Assembly (NCBI GenBank): GCA_001797365.1
Contig: MGPH01000060.1
Location: 1-44,890 of the forward strand
Length of the DNA: 44,890 bases
Direction of reading: 5' to 3'
DNA from: Deltaproteobacteria bacterium GWA2_45_12
GTDB taxonomy: Bacteria > UBA10199
Positions 1 to 7,674 of the stretch are shown piece by piece. The position numbers were made by a program, and so were the translations under genes. The notes below the pieces were generated by a model that searched no databases, was not told the DNA's origin, and saw nothing but the letters and a program-made list of their open reading frames with translations. Position 1 is the stretch's first letter; each line of letters begins with the position of its first letter.

Positions 1-2
1 GG

Positions 3-134
3 AGTTTGAAGCCATTTATTGGAAAACAAAAACTAACGACTGCAACCCCCATCTCAACTTCTGACGCCAACTCTCCAGTTGACGGGGCGCAGTCCATCTC
101 GAACCATCTAACTAAATTTTTCAGAAGCTCTTAA
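3..134 (+). CDS. C-terminal end of a truncated upstream gene (uncertain)
   Basis: Reading frame 3 is open from the window edge to a TAA at 132-134 and encodes about 43 residues ending in HLTKFFRSS. The other two plus frames close earlier. It may be the tail of a gene that begins outside the window. The piece is too short to identify, and chance openness over this length is quite possible. Confidence 0.3.
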   Translation, partial: SLKPFIGKQKLTTATPISTSDANSPVDGAQSISNHLTKFFRSS

Positions 135-238
135 GAAAAAAAACCTTTCTCATTTTTAGAGGCATTTCATAAATTCCCATTCTGAGAATATAAATTATTT
201 GTAAGATACTGTTTTAAAACAATAAAATGGGGGCTTTT

Positions 239-256
239 TTGGCATTTAACTTGCTT
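239..256 (+). promoter_or_regulatory. sigma-54-type -24/-12 promoter candidate
   Basis: The sequence TTGGCATTTAACTTGCTT has GG at 241-242 and GC at 253-254 separated by exactly 10 bases. This matches the sigma-54 layout (TGGCA-N-TTGC) and lies about 25 bases before the lipoprotein start. No activator site or rpoN is seen in the window, so the call rests on the motif alone. Confidence 0.45.
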
Positions 257-279
257 ATGAACTAAAGGCGTAGCTATTT

Positions 280-600
280 ATGAAAAACTTCTTAAAAAAC
301 ATATTTCAGAACAAGCTTAACTACTTTACAGGACTAAAAGTTTTATTCGTGATTTTTTTGACCGGCTGTGGAGGGGACGGAGCTTCAACAAGCTTTCCTC
401 CCAATCAATTAGAAAACCAAAGTGTAAGTAATTTAGCCAGACCCCCGGAAAGTTCGTTTGCAACTTCACCTCTTTACCAGGGAGTTATTATTGTGGGAGC
501 GGGCAGCTTGCAAGGAGAGGCTTCATCATCCCAATACAAGGCAAAAAGCCCCTCTTTAGAATTTGGAAAAGAAAGAATCGTTCATGCAAAAAATCCTTAA
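280..600 (+). CDS. small predicted lipoprotein
   Basis: This 106-residue protein has a basic N-terminus, a hydrophobic stretch at about residues 17-27 and a lipobox LTGC, with the Cys at residue 30. It is therefore predicted to be lipidated and membrane anchored. The mature part (about 76 residues) is rich in Ser, Pro and Gly and matches no family I recognise. Its end overlaps the next gene by 17 bases if that gene starts at the ATG at 584, which suggests co-transcription and coupling. The sigma-54-like element just upstream would drive both genes. The function is unknown; an accessory role for the exported protein encoded next to it is an inference. Confidence 0.7.
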   Translation: MKNFLKNIFQNKLNYFTGLKVLFVIFLTGCGGDGASTSFPPNQLENQSVSNLARPPESSFATSPLYQGVIIVGAGSLQGEASSSQYKAKSPSLEFGKERIVHAKNP

Positions 601-2956
601 ATATAAAAAGTGGATTCTCACTTTCATACTGAGCATCTTCATAAACGGGCTTACATTTTTTTCAGCGTGGGCTGATAAAGATTCATTTCCTGTGCAAGGC
701 TTTATTGTGGACAAAGATACGGAAACTCCCCTTGAGGGAAGTTTTGAAGTCACCTTTAATTTCTATGATGGATGCGATTCATCCAACCCTATTTTCAGCG
801 TTATCGAAGATCTCCCCTTCACCGCAGGAATCTTTGCAGCCAAAGTTCTTTTTTCACCGTCCCAGGTGACCATGATTGATAACTCTGAAAAACTGTGCTT
901 GGGCACCCAAATTGGGGATGACGATGAATTAAGCCCGCGTCTTGAATTTTTTTCAACACCCTATGCCAAGGTGGCTGACCGTGCCGATTTAGCCGACTTT
1001 GCCAATGTAGCCGGCACAGCCCTTAGCTTATCTGATTCCGCGCTGGGGCAAGGGCTTGTTTCAAGCAATGGCGTCATCACATTAAATACCTCCAACTCAA
1101 TGAATTGGACCGGCAATCAAAACTATGCATCTCAAGTTCTCATCACCAAACCTCCGCTTTCAGATCAGCCGGCAAGCGCCTCACTTCGTGTTAATGCCGC
1201 TTCCGAAGGTGCGAATAATGGCAGTTTGTTTTTGCTACAAGAAGCGGGAGCTGACCGTTTTAAAGTGGACAAAGAAGGAGATGTTACCATTGGGGGCACC
1301 CTTACCGTGACAGGAGGGATTCAAGGCGCAGGAGACATTAACAGCGTCACCGCAGGAAATGGGTTAAACGGCGGAGGAAATGATGGGGATGTCACTCTTT
1401 CCTTAAATGAAGCCCTAAATCCCACATGGACGGGAAACCATCTTTTCCAAGCAGACGTGAATTTTGAATCAAATGCTCAATTTTCCTTCAACAACAACGA
1501 AAATCTTTCAGTCAATGCCTCGGTTTTATCCGATACCGATGTCAACATGATCTCGGGAATCATGACCCACAATTTTAACGATACCACCACACAACGCCTT
1601 TTATTTTTGCAAAACGCCGACGATGCCCAGCCGGCTTTTGGAAACATGGAAGCCCTTATGGCTCTTGATAATGCCGACGTTAACGAAAGTGTTGACAATG
1701 CCATCCAGATCTCTTCAAGCGGAGGTTCGGGTTTTACCAATTTCTTGGATACTTCCACTATTGACATTACCGGCTTGGGAGGAATTGCAGGAATTACTTC
1801 CATGAACTTTGATAACGTCTCCGGCTTAACCAATTGTACCGCTTTGGAAACCGATAATTTAGGAAATGTTCAGTGCGGCAGTGCCGGCACAGGAGACATT
1901 ACAGGCATCGCCACTTCCGCTGGAAGTGGTTTAAGCGGTGGAGCCAACTCAGGAGAGGTGGATCTTCAGGTCAATGTAGACAATACAAGCATTGAGGTCA
2001 GCGGCAACGCACTACGCATCAAAGATAGCGGTGTCACAGATTCCAAGATCAACACTGTTTCTGCAGGCAAGATTACCGGAACAATCAATGCCGATAATTT
2101 ACCGGATGATGCAAACACCTCTTCTCTTTTGTTTGCCGGTGGGGCCAATGGCAACCCAACCTATCGTTTGATTACCGATGATGACATCCCAAACAATATC
2201 ACTGTTAATTTGGCAGCGCAGGCGACAAGTTTAGGTGCGAATGGATCTAATTGTTCGGAGGGTGAATTGGCTGCCGGTGTAAATGCCAGCGGTGCAGCCG
2301 AAGACTGTACTCCCGTTGTTTCAGAAATAGAAGAAGAAGGAAGTTCGTTACCCTCGCAAACAACACTTAATTTTTTGGGTGAAGCCGTCACCGCCAGCAA
2401 CAATCCGGGAAATGATTCAACAGATATTATTGTCAACGCCCCCGTCATCAAAAATAGGAATTTTAATACCGTTGACGTCACCAATTCCGTTGCTGAAACC
2501 GTTATTTATTCTTATGAAGTTCCCGCAAATCTCCTGCAAACCTCAAGTGGATTGCATGTTTCTCTGGCAGGCACTTACCTTAATAATACAGCGGCCAACA
2601 GAACAATGCGCATCCGGATCAAGTTAGGGGGAGTTACTCTTTACGATGACACATCCGGTAATATCGCCACTTCAGCAACCCGAAGAGTCTTTAATTTTGA
2701 CATCAATCTTTTCAATACAGGATCCACCGATAACCAGAAACTCTTTGGCCGGATGCTCGTGGGCCCGGTTGGTACCCCTGCGGTAGGTCGGGGAGATTTA
2801 AGTTCAGCAGCAGCGATTATCAATGCCCCTATTTATGCCACAGGAAGCGTTGGCACTTTATCGGAACAAACTCTTTATGTGACGGTGGTTCACAGTGCCG
2901 CCCATGCCAACTTAAGCCTTACAAAGGAAATCGCGCTTGCGGAATTCATTCCTTAA
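584..2956 (+). CDS. exported fibre-like surface protein
   Basis: This protein has about 790 residues. I chose the ATG at 584 over an in-frame TTG at 563 because it begins directly with a Sec signal peptide (basic start, hydrophobic core, cleavage after FFSAWA). The N-terminal 110 residues resemble the domain found at the start of many large exported bacterial proteins, with motifs such as SPRLEFFSTPYAKVAD. The middle carries repeated Gly-rich motifs (AGNGLNGGGNDGD, SGLSGGANSGE) typical of phage-tail-fibre and adhesin-like stalks. The C-terminal 150 residues (VAETVIYSYEVPANLL) look like a beta-rich fibre head. The likely location is the cell surface or outside the cell. The receptor or ligand cannot be predicted. 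Confidence 0.82.
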   Translation: MQKILKYKKWILTFILSIFINGLTFFSAWADKDSFPVQGFIVDKDTETPLEGSFEVTFNFYDGCDSSNPIFSVIEDLPFTAGIFAAKVLFSPSQVTMIDNSEKLCLGTQIGDDDELSPRLEFFSTPYAKVADRADLADFANVAGTALSLSDSALGQGLVSSNGVITLNTSNSMNWTGNQNYASQVLITKPPLSDQPASASLRVNAASEGANNGSLFLLQEAGADRFKVDKEGDVTIGGTLTVTGGIQGAGDINSVTAGNGLNGGGNDGDVTLSLNEALNPTWTGNHLFQADVNFESNAQFSFNNNENLSVNASVLSDTDVNMISGIMTHNFNDTTTQRLLFLQNADDAQPAFGNMEALMALDNADVNESVDNAIQISSSGGSGFTNFLDTSTIDITGLGGIAGITSMNFDNVSGLTNCTALETDNLGNVQCGSAGTGDITGIATSAGSGLSGGANSGEVDLQVNVDNTSIEVSGNALRIKDSGVTDSKINTVSAGKITGTINADNLPDDANTSSLLFAGGANGNPTYRLITDDDIPNNITVNLAAQATSLGANGSNCSEGELAAGVNASGAAEDCTPVVSEIEEEGSSLPSQTTLNFLGEAVTASNNPGNDSTDIIVNAPVIKNRNFNTVDVTNSVAETVIYSYEVPANLLQTSSGLHVSLAGTYLNNTAANRTMRIRIKLGGVTLYDDTSGNIATSATRRVFNFDINLFNTGSTDNQKLFGRMLVGPVGTPAVGRGDLSSAAAIINAPIYATGSVGTLSEQTLYVTVVHSAAHANLSLTKEIALAEFIP

Positions 2957-2995
2957 AACATTTTTCCAACAAAACATTTTTTAAATAATCAATTT

Positions 2996-3015
2996 ATTAT
3001 GATGAACATCATAAT
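2996..3015. promoter_or_regulatory. perfect palindrome upstream of cytochrome gene
   Basis: ATTATGATGAACATCATAAT is a perfect inverted repeat with 9-base arms and a 2-base centre. It lies 40 bases after the surface-protein stop and 84 bases before the cytochrome start. The size and symmetry suit a dimeric repressor or activator site. No T-tract follows, so a terminator is less likely. Confidence 0.4.
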
Positions 3016-3098
3016 GCCCCCTATGGCATTCCCCCTATTAAACTTGCTTGATTTTTAGTCCCGTTTTAGTACATGTAAAAAAACAAGGAGAGTTTTAT

Positions 3099-3437
3099 AT
3101 GAAACAAAAAATAATCACCTTTTTAATCTTAACCCTTTTTATTGCTGCCCCCCTTAAGGTCTTTAGTGCCGACCCAACAGCCGGGCAAGCCAAATACCAG
3201 ATGTTTTGCGTAACCTGCCATGGCGCTTCAGGAATGGGGGATGGGCCAGGTGCTGTAGCCTTAAATCCAAAACCGAGAAATTTAAAAATTACAACAAAAA
3301 CCGATGCTGAAATGAAAAACGTCATCAAGAATGGTGGAGCCGCTGCCGGCCTTGCGGTTACAATGCCTGCCTGGGGAGCCATGATTCCCGATGCCGACAT
3401 TGATAATATTATCGCCTATATTCGTAGCTTGAAATAA
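3099..3437 (+). CDS. small periplasmic cytochrome c (class I)
   Basis: This 112-residue protein has a Sec signal peptide (residues 1-23, ending KVFSA) and one haem c site, CVTCH at residues 37-41. A probable distal Met ligand sits in TMPAWG (Met89), and the end DNIIAYIRSL is typical of cytochrome c family helices. I used the ATG at 3099 because AAGGAG lies just before it; an upstream TTG would spoil the signal peptide. It should carry electrons in the periplasm to or from an unknown partner, since no oxidase or dehydrogenase gene is adjacent. A perfect palindrome upstream may control it. Confidence 0.93.
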   Translation: MKQKIITFLILTLFIAAPLKVFSADPTAGQAKYQMFCVTCHGASGMGDGPGAVALNPKPRNLKITTKTDAEMKNVIKNGGAAAGLAVTMPAWGAMIPDADIDNIIAYIRSLK

Positions 3438-3458
3438 TTTCTCTATGGAGCATCGGCT

Positions 3459-3923
3459 TCATGGCCGATTCTCCATCATTTCACAAACGATATCAAAATG
3501 GGTTTTCAGTACGGGTTGAACAGACAGGCGGGATCCTTTCTTGGTCACCATCATTGCCTTTAATTTTGGATTCTTTTTTATATCCTCTAAGGAAACAAAT
3601 TTTTTGAATTTTTTCACAAAGGCAAGATCGACCATGAACCATGTGGGGTCTTCAGGGTTAGATGTCGGATCAAAATGCTTGTCCCGATGGTCCCAGGCGG
3701 TAAAATCAGGGTAACCCTCCCTGCAAATCTTTGCCAAACCAGCGATACCGGAAGGATCGGCATTGGAATGATAAAAGAGAACAAGATCCCCCTTCTTCAT
3801 CTGATCCCGCATAAAATTACGGGCCTGGTAATTGCGAACCCCACTCCAAAAAGTTTTCTTATCCCGGGCCAAATCGTCAATGGAATAGCTGGTAGGTTCT
3901 GATTTCATGAGCCAGTATTGCAT
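3459..3923 (-). CDS. EVE domain-containing protein
   Basis: This 154-residue protein is almost entirely an EVE domain. The N-terminal pattern YWLMKSEP followed by WSGVRNYQARNFMRDQMKKG and FYHSN is characteristic. EVE domains share the PUA/YTH-type fold and bind modified nucleic-acid bases; the exact ligand is not established for most bacterial members. The length equals a complete stand-alone EVE protein. The gene is convergent with the cytochrome gene and follows the exonuclease gene on the same strand, so a link with nucleic-acid processing is plausible but inferred. Confidence 0.93.
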   Translation of the reverse strand: MQYWLMKSEPTSYSIDDLARDKKTFWSGVRNYQARNFMRDQMKKGDLVLFYHSNADPSGIAGLAKICREGYPDFTAWDHRDKHFDPTSNPEDPTWFMVDLAFVKKFKKFVSLEDIKKNPKLKAMMVTKKGSRLSVQPVLKTHFDIVCEMMENRP

Positions 3924-3930
3924 ATTTTTT

Positions 3931-3978
3931 CGTTACTCGCGGACTCGCGTATTACGAGCCACGAGCCCTCGAGCAACG
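3931..3978. repeat. intergenic palindromic repeat
   Basis: Two 17-base arms, starting CGTTACTCG and ending CGAGCAACG, pair at about 14 of 17 positions around a loop rich in CTCG/CGAG words. It fills the gap between the exonuclease and EVE genes. No T-tract marks it as a terminator. Confidence 0.55.
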
Positions 3979-3983
3979 TGAAA

Positions 3984-4769
3984 TTATTCCTCCGGTTTCC
4001 ATTCCCCAAAATGCGCCAAATAATCATAGAAAAATCCTTCTTCTTTTTGTTTTCTTTCTAATATTTCCTTGGCGGCAAGAACTAGTTCCTGCTCCCTTTC
4101 CAGGGTTATCTCCCCAATCATCACGCGTGTACGCAAAAAAACAAAATAAGTGTCCATGGCATCACCCAAACAATAATCTTCGATACGAAATAATTCCCCC
4201 TGTTCAAAAAGTTCCTGAACCATGTCTCCCTTCACATTTATTTTACCGGGCTTGCCCAAGAGTTTTGAAAACATGTTCAACCCGCCCATGAAGCGGATCG
4301 CTCCGTGATTGGTTAAAAAATCGTGCAAATCAATGTGATGTTCATCATTAAACCGATAACGCGCCCCAAATTTGACAAAATGTTTTTTATGAATGGTAAG
4401 CCCCAACTGAAAGGCCCATAGTTCCATCAAACGGATGTCATAACCCTTGCCATTAAAATCAACCAAACAGGGTTGTTTGGCATAAACATCCCAAAAAGCA
4501 GTAACTAAAGATCTTACTGTGCGAGGCACATCTCCCAAAAGCCCGACACGTGAAATAGAAAAATCCTCAGCAACGGCCACAGCCGCAATGCACACGGGCT
4601 TATGAAAAGACGGATTCACAAAAGTGCGATCTTCTTTAAGCAATTCTTGCAGATGCTTTTGATAAGCTTCTTCATCACTTAAATTTTCAGCGGGAAAAAG
4701 GACTTTATTAAGGAGGGGTTTATTTATGACTGATTCAATGTCATAAACAAGATATTTAAAAGTATTCAT
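3984..4769 (-). CDS. PolB-like 3'-5' exonuclease
   Basis: This 261-residue protein resembles the predicted 3'-5' exonucleases related to the PolB proofreading domain (DnaQ/RNase H-like fold). Exo I is YDIES with Asp10 and Glu12. Exo II is FNGKGYD with Asn106 and Asp111. HIDLHDF provides Asp148 and Asp150. Exo III is DYCLGDAMDTY with Tyr199 and Asp203. All acidic metal ligands appear present, so activity is expected. There is no polymerase domain, as is usual for this stand-alone family. The cellular role is unknown; DNA repair or RNA trimming are possibilities. It may be co-transcribed with the EVE gene downstream. Confidence 0.88.
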   Translation of the reverse strand: MNTFKYLVYDIESVINKPLLNKVLFPAENLSDEEAYQKHLQELLKEDRTFVNPSFHKPVCIAAVAVAEDFSISRVGLLGDVPRTVRSLVTAFWDVYAKQPCLVDFNGKGYDIRLMELWAFQLGLTIHKKHFVKFGARYRFNDEHHIDLHDFLTNHGAIRFMGGLNMFSKLLGKPGKINVKGDMVQELFEQGELFRIEDYCLGDAMDTYFVFLRTRVMIGEITLEREQELVLAAKEILERKQKEEGFFYDYLAHFGEWKPEE

Positions 4770-4824
4770 AAGTTGAAATGACTAATATAGGAATAAAAGA
4801 ATAACAATTTCTTTATGTGCCAAA

Positions 4825-4893
4825 GTACGGATGTACGGATGTTATTAAAGCATTCTTAAACATCAGCACTTCAGCACGGCCGTACATCCGCAC
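4825..4893. repeat. intergenic palindromic repeat with iterated words
   Basis: Arms GTACGGATGTACGG (4825-4838) and CCGTACATCCGCAC (4880-4893) are inverted copies with one mismatch. The interval contains iterated GTACGGATGT and AGCACTTCAGCAC words. It sits between the divergent exonuclease and permease genes. Confidence 0.55.
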
Positions 4894-4912
4894 AATACCC
4901 CCCCAATGTTTC

Positions 4913-4941
4913 TTGACTCAAAACACAATTTAAGCAAAATA
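4913..4941 (+). promoter_or_regulatory. possible promoter for the permease gene
   Basis: A TTGACT box at 4913-4918 is a good -35 match, but the region 17 bases later (AAAATA) is a poor -10. It is the best candidate in the leader, and the start codon has no clear Shine-Dalgarno sequence. Confidence 0.3.
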
Positions 4942-4958
4942 AACCCTTCCCATTACAC

Positions 4959-6794
4959 ATGGAAAAAATATTTCTAATTGCTTTCAATATCATTCTTGTC
5001 TCTGCCGCTTTTTATCTTTTTTCAAAACGGAGTCTCTTAAGTTATGTTTCTGGAGGTAAATGGTGGCTCACTTGGCTGTCAATAGGGGTCATTTGCCTCA
5101 TGGATGAATTGACCAGTATTTTTTACGCGCCAAGTGAAGCTTGGCGTTCCCTTGGATTTGCGGCCATCATCTTCATTCCTCTCACAAGCATTTTTATCCG
5201 CTACCTGACTACACGCATGGTGGAGATTGCTGAAATTCTGGATGCACATAATCTCAAGGGAGGTGGGGTTTATAATTTTTCCTATCTTGTGCTTGGGCCT
5301 GTTATTTCCTTTGTGGCCGTCGCTTCCATTTTCATTGTTTATGTACTGACAGCCGCCATTTCAGCCGTAAGTGCCGTAGAAAATGCCTCCTCTTATTTAA
5401 ATATGGCTCCGACAGTCAAAATAGGTCTGGAAATCGGAATTATTTGGCTGGTGGCTATCTTAAACATATCCGGAATCCACAACAATGCACGTGTCACTTT
5501 TATCATTTTTCTCTTCACAATGGTTGTTTTCCTGAATTTGATTGTTGCGAGCTTTTTTAATTTTTCAGCTTTAAACTGGGATACCATCAGTCAAAGCGCC
5601 ATTACAACATTTTCAACAACCACGAATCATGGCTTTTTTAATGGGTTTTTCTACCTGGTAGCCGGCCTTTCCAGTTGCATCCTCGCCTATTCAGGAGTTG
5701 AATCCGTTCTCCAGACAGCAACTCTGGTTGAAAGCTGGCGCGCAATAGCCAAGTCCTATCTTTTTTTGTCATTGTCAGTTGGCATCATCACCCCGCTTGT
5801 CACAGTGCTCGTCCTTTCTACACCTGGCATTGATTTTTCAGCCCATCAAACCGACTTAATCGTCCATTATGCCAACTTTAGTTTTGGTCCCGTGTTTGCC
5901 GTATTCGTCATTATTGTGGCTAGCCTTACCCTTCTTATGGCTATCAATACGGCATTTGTAGCTGGAAGCGAACTCATCGAACGCGTATCCCATCGTTACA
6001 ATTTTAACTGGATTATCAAACCAAACCGATTGGCTTCTCTTTACCGCGTCCATATTGGAAGTGCCATTTTCTTTTCACTGGTTGTCATCTTTACACAGGG
6101 CAAACAACACTCTCTGGCTCATATGTATGCCATTGGACTGTTGGCATCATTTATGATTCAACTGATGTCTCTCCTGATTTATCGTTATGCCAAAGGAACC
6201 AAGGAAGTTCTTTCTTATAATGTAAGCCGGACAGGAACTTTTTTTCTTTTTATTTTCATTACAAGTTCATTCATTTATTTGTCTTACCATCGTCCTGAAG
6301 GTTTTTTTCTGTGGTTTGCCACAACAATTGCTTTTTTATTGATAGGGATTTATGGGACAAAAAGACGTGCTCCTGAATTGAGGGAAGTCAAACGCGGCGA
6401 AACACCCATGGATCTTATTTTTTATATCGCCGAATCGGATGAAAAAAACGTGCACATCCATTTCAAGCGTCCTTTTGACACTCCCCAGGAAAAAACTTAT
6501 GATCGGGCTGTTTTCATCACTTTTTATTCCCCACGACAACCCATTCCTGACCGCAGTGGGGAAAGTCATTTCCGCATTCCCTTCAAACGAGCCAACATTC
6601 ATCACAATACCTTGGCTATATTGGAACTTCTGCAATACGAACTTCCCGATAAAAACATCACCGTTCATTTCGGATGGCCCACTTCGTCGTGGTTTGACCG
6701 TATTTCCATTGGCGTCATGGTTTTCCAGTTGCTGCACCTTCCAAAAATGTTCCCTAAAATCAATTTCAAGATAGAAAATTTCAAGATGCACTAA
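4959..6794 (+). CDS. APC-superfamily permease with soluble C-terminal domain
   Basis: This 611-residue protein has about 12 hydrophobic segments over the first 470 residues. The motif GGGVYNFSYLVLGP, near residue 102, is typical of amino-acid/polyamine/organocation transporters. Residues from about 475 to the end form a hydrophilic domain (start KRRAPELREVKRGE) that is predicted to be cytoplasmic and that I do not recognise. Most family members are proton- or sodium-coupled importers or exchangers of amino acids, but the substrate cannot be read from sequence. It is followed by the SDR and ubiD genes on the same strand with a 49-base gap, so it could be in one transcript with them. Confidence 0.83.
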   Translation: MEKIFLIAFNIILVSAAFYLFSKRSLLSYVSGGKWWLTWLSIGVICLMDELTSIFYAPSEAWRSLGFAAIIFIPLTSIFIRYLTTRMVEIAEILDAHNLKGGGVYNFSYLVLGPVISFVAVASIFIVYVLTAAISAVSAVENASSYLNMAPTVKIGLEIGIIWLVAILNISGIHNNARVTFIIFLFTMVVFLNLIVASFFNFSALNWDTISQSAITTFSTTTNHGFFNGFFYLVAGLSSCILAYSGVESVLQTATLVESWRAIAKSYLFLSLSVGIITPLVTVLVLSTPGIDFSAHQTDLIVHYANFSFGPVFAVFVIIVASLTLLMAINTAFVAGSELIERVSHRYNFNWIIKPNRLASLYRVHIGSAIFFSLVVIFTQGKQHSLAHMYAIGLLASFMIQLMSLLIYRYAKGTKEVLSYNVSRTGTFFLFIFITSSFIYLSYHRPEGFFLWFATTIAFLLIGIYGTKRRAPELREVKRGETPMDLIFYIAESDEKNVHIHFKRPFDTPQEKTYDRAVFITFYSPRQPIPDRSGESHFRIPFKRANIHHNTLAILELLQYELPDKNITVHFGWPTSSWFDRISIGVMVFQLLHLPKMFPKINFKIENFKMH

Positions 6795-6843
6795 CGCACG
6801 ATCTTCTCGACGATTTATTTTATGTGCGTTATATAAACGGTCT

Positions 6844-7668
6844 ATGTCTCTTGCCGGAAAAACATTTCTTATCACAGGCGCCACGGGGGGCATGGGGCGC
6901 GCCGTAACCCAAGCTCTTCTTGAAAAAAAAGCCCATGTCATTCTTGTTTCAAAAGATGAGAAAAAGCTTTTAGATCTAAAACGAGAATTAAATACCCGAT
7001 TTCCCCAATCCGCCATCACGGTTCGTGCCTGTGATGTTTCCCAAACACAAGAAGTGAATCAATCGATTCATGAAATTTTAAAAGAACACCCTTCCCTCGA
7101 CGGTCTGGTGACTTTAGCCGGTTACAACAAGAATTATGCCGAAATCAGCGAATGGCTTCCCAGCCCCCATCACATTCAGACTTTGGAAAACATCATCCAG
7201 ACGGATTTGTTGGGAACTGCCCGTTTTGTTTTCCATCTTGAACCGCTCTTTAGGGCCCGGAAAAAGGGAATCATTATTTCCATGGCCGCCATTACCGTGC
7301 TTGAAACCTGGGCCCAGGATCTTCTGTTTCAAATGGCCAAGGCGGGCGTAAAAAAAATGGTTGAGTCCATCGCGGCCCAGCATGCACGCGATGGGGTCAC
7401 TGGCGTTTCCATCTTCGGCTTGGCACCGGGAAACGTGTTTAACCCAACCACTTACGGGGGCATGACGGCATCCCGACGCCTTCAGGCAGATGCCGAGGGT
7501 TGGCTTGATTCAAAAATGCATATCGCTCCCATCCTAGAAGGTCTATTGTCCGAAAAACTAAAAATAAAAAGTGGGACGACTTTGAGGCTTAATCTGGAAA
7601 ATGTCGCCAAATTGTTTTGCGAAATGAATATGGATTATGTCCCTTTTACTCCTCCGGAAAACAGGTAA
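6844..7668 (+). CDS. SDR-family protein lacking the catalytic Tyr
   Basis: This 274-residue protein has the Rossmann dinucleotide-binding motif TGATGGMG (residues 11-18), so it should bind NAD(P). The active site is unusual: the YxxxK motif reads FQMAK, with Phe162 in place of Tyr and Lys166 kept. The residue 13 positions before it, where the catalytic Ser normally lies, is Ala149; the nearest Ser is 146. The codon is TTT, not a marginal base call between Tyr and Phe by eye. Such proteins may be inactive as oxidoreductases or may work by a variant mechanism. The gene ends 6 bases before ubiD, strongly suggesting co-expression and a related role. Confidence 0.85.
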   Translation: MSLAGKTFLITGATGGMGRAVTQALLEKKAHVILVSKDEKKLLDLKRELNTRFPQSAITVRACDVSQTQEVNQSIHEILKEHPSLDGLVTLAGYNKNYAEISEWLPSPHHIQTLENIIQTDLLGTARFVFHLEPLFRARKKGIIISMAAITVLETWAQDLLFQMAKAGVKKMVESIAAQHARDGVTGVSIFGLAPGNVFNPTTYGGMTASRRLQADAEGWLDSKMHIAPILEGLLSEKLKIKSGTTLRLNLENVAKLFCEMNMDYVPFTPPENR

Positions 7669-7674
7669 ATCATC

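Noticed and set aside
3445-3476. Hairpin ATGGAG...CTCCAT after the cytochrome gene as a terminator
   Set aside because: No T-tract follows on either strand and it overlaps the EVE stop codon.
4825-4893. Iterated GTACGGATGT words as a CRISPR array
   Set aside because: The units are too short and irregular, with no spacers of uniform length, and no cas genes are present.
6336-7019. 227-residue open frame on the minus strand across the permease and SDR genes
   Set aside because: It spans two well-supported genes antisense and has no recognisable domain.
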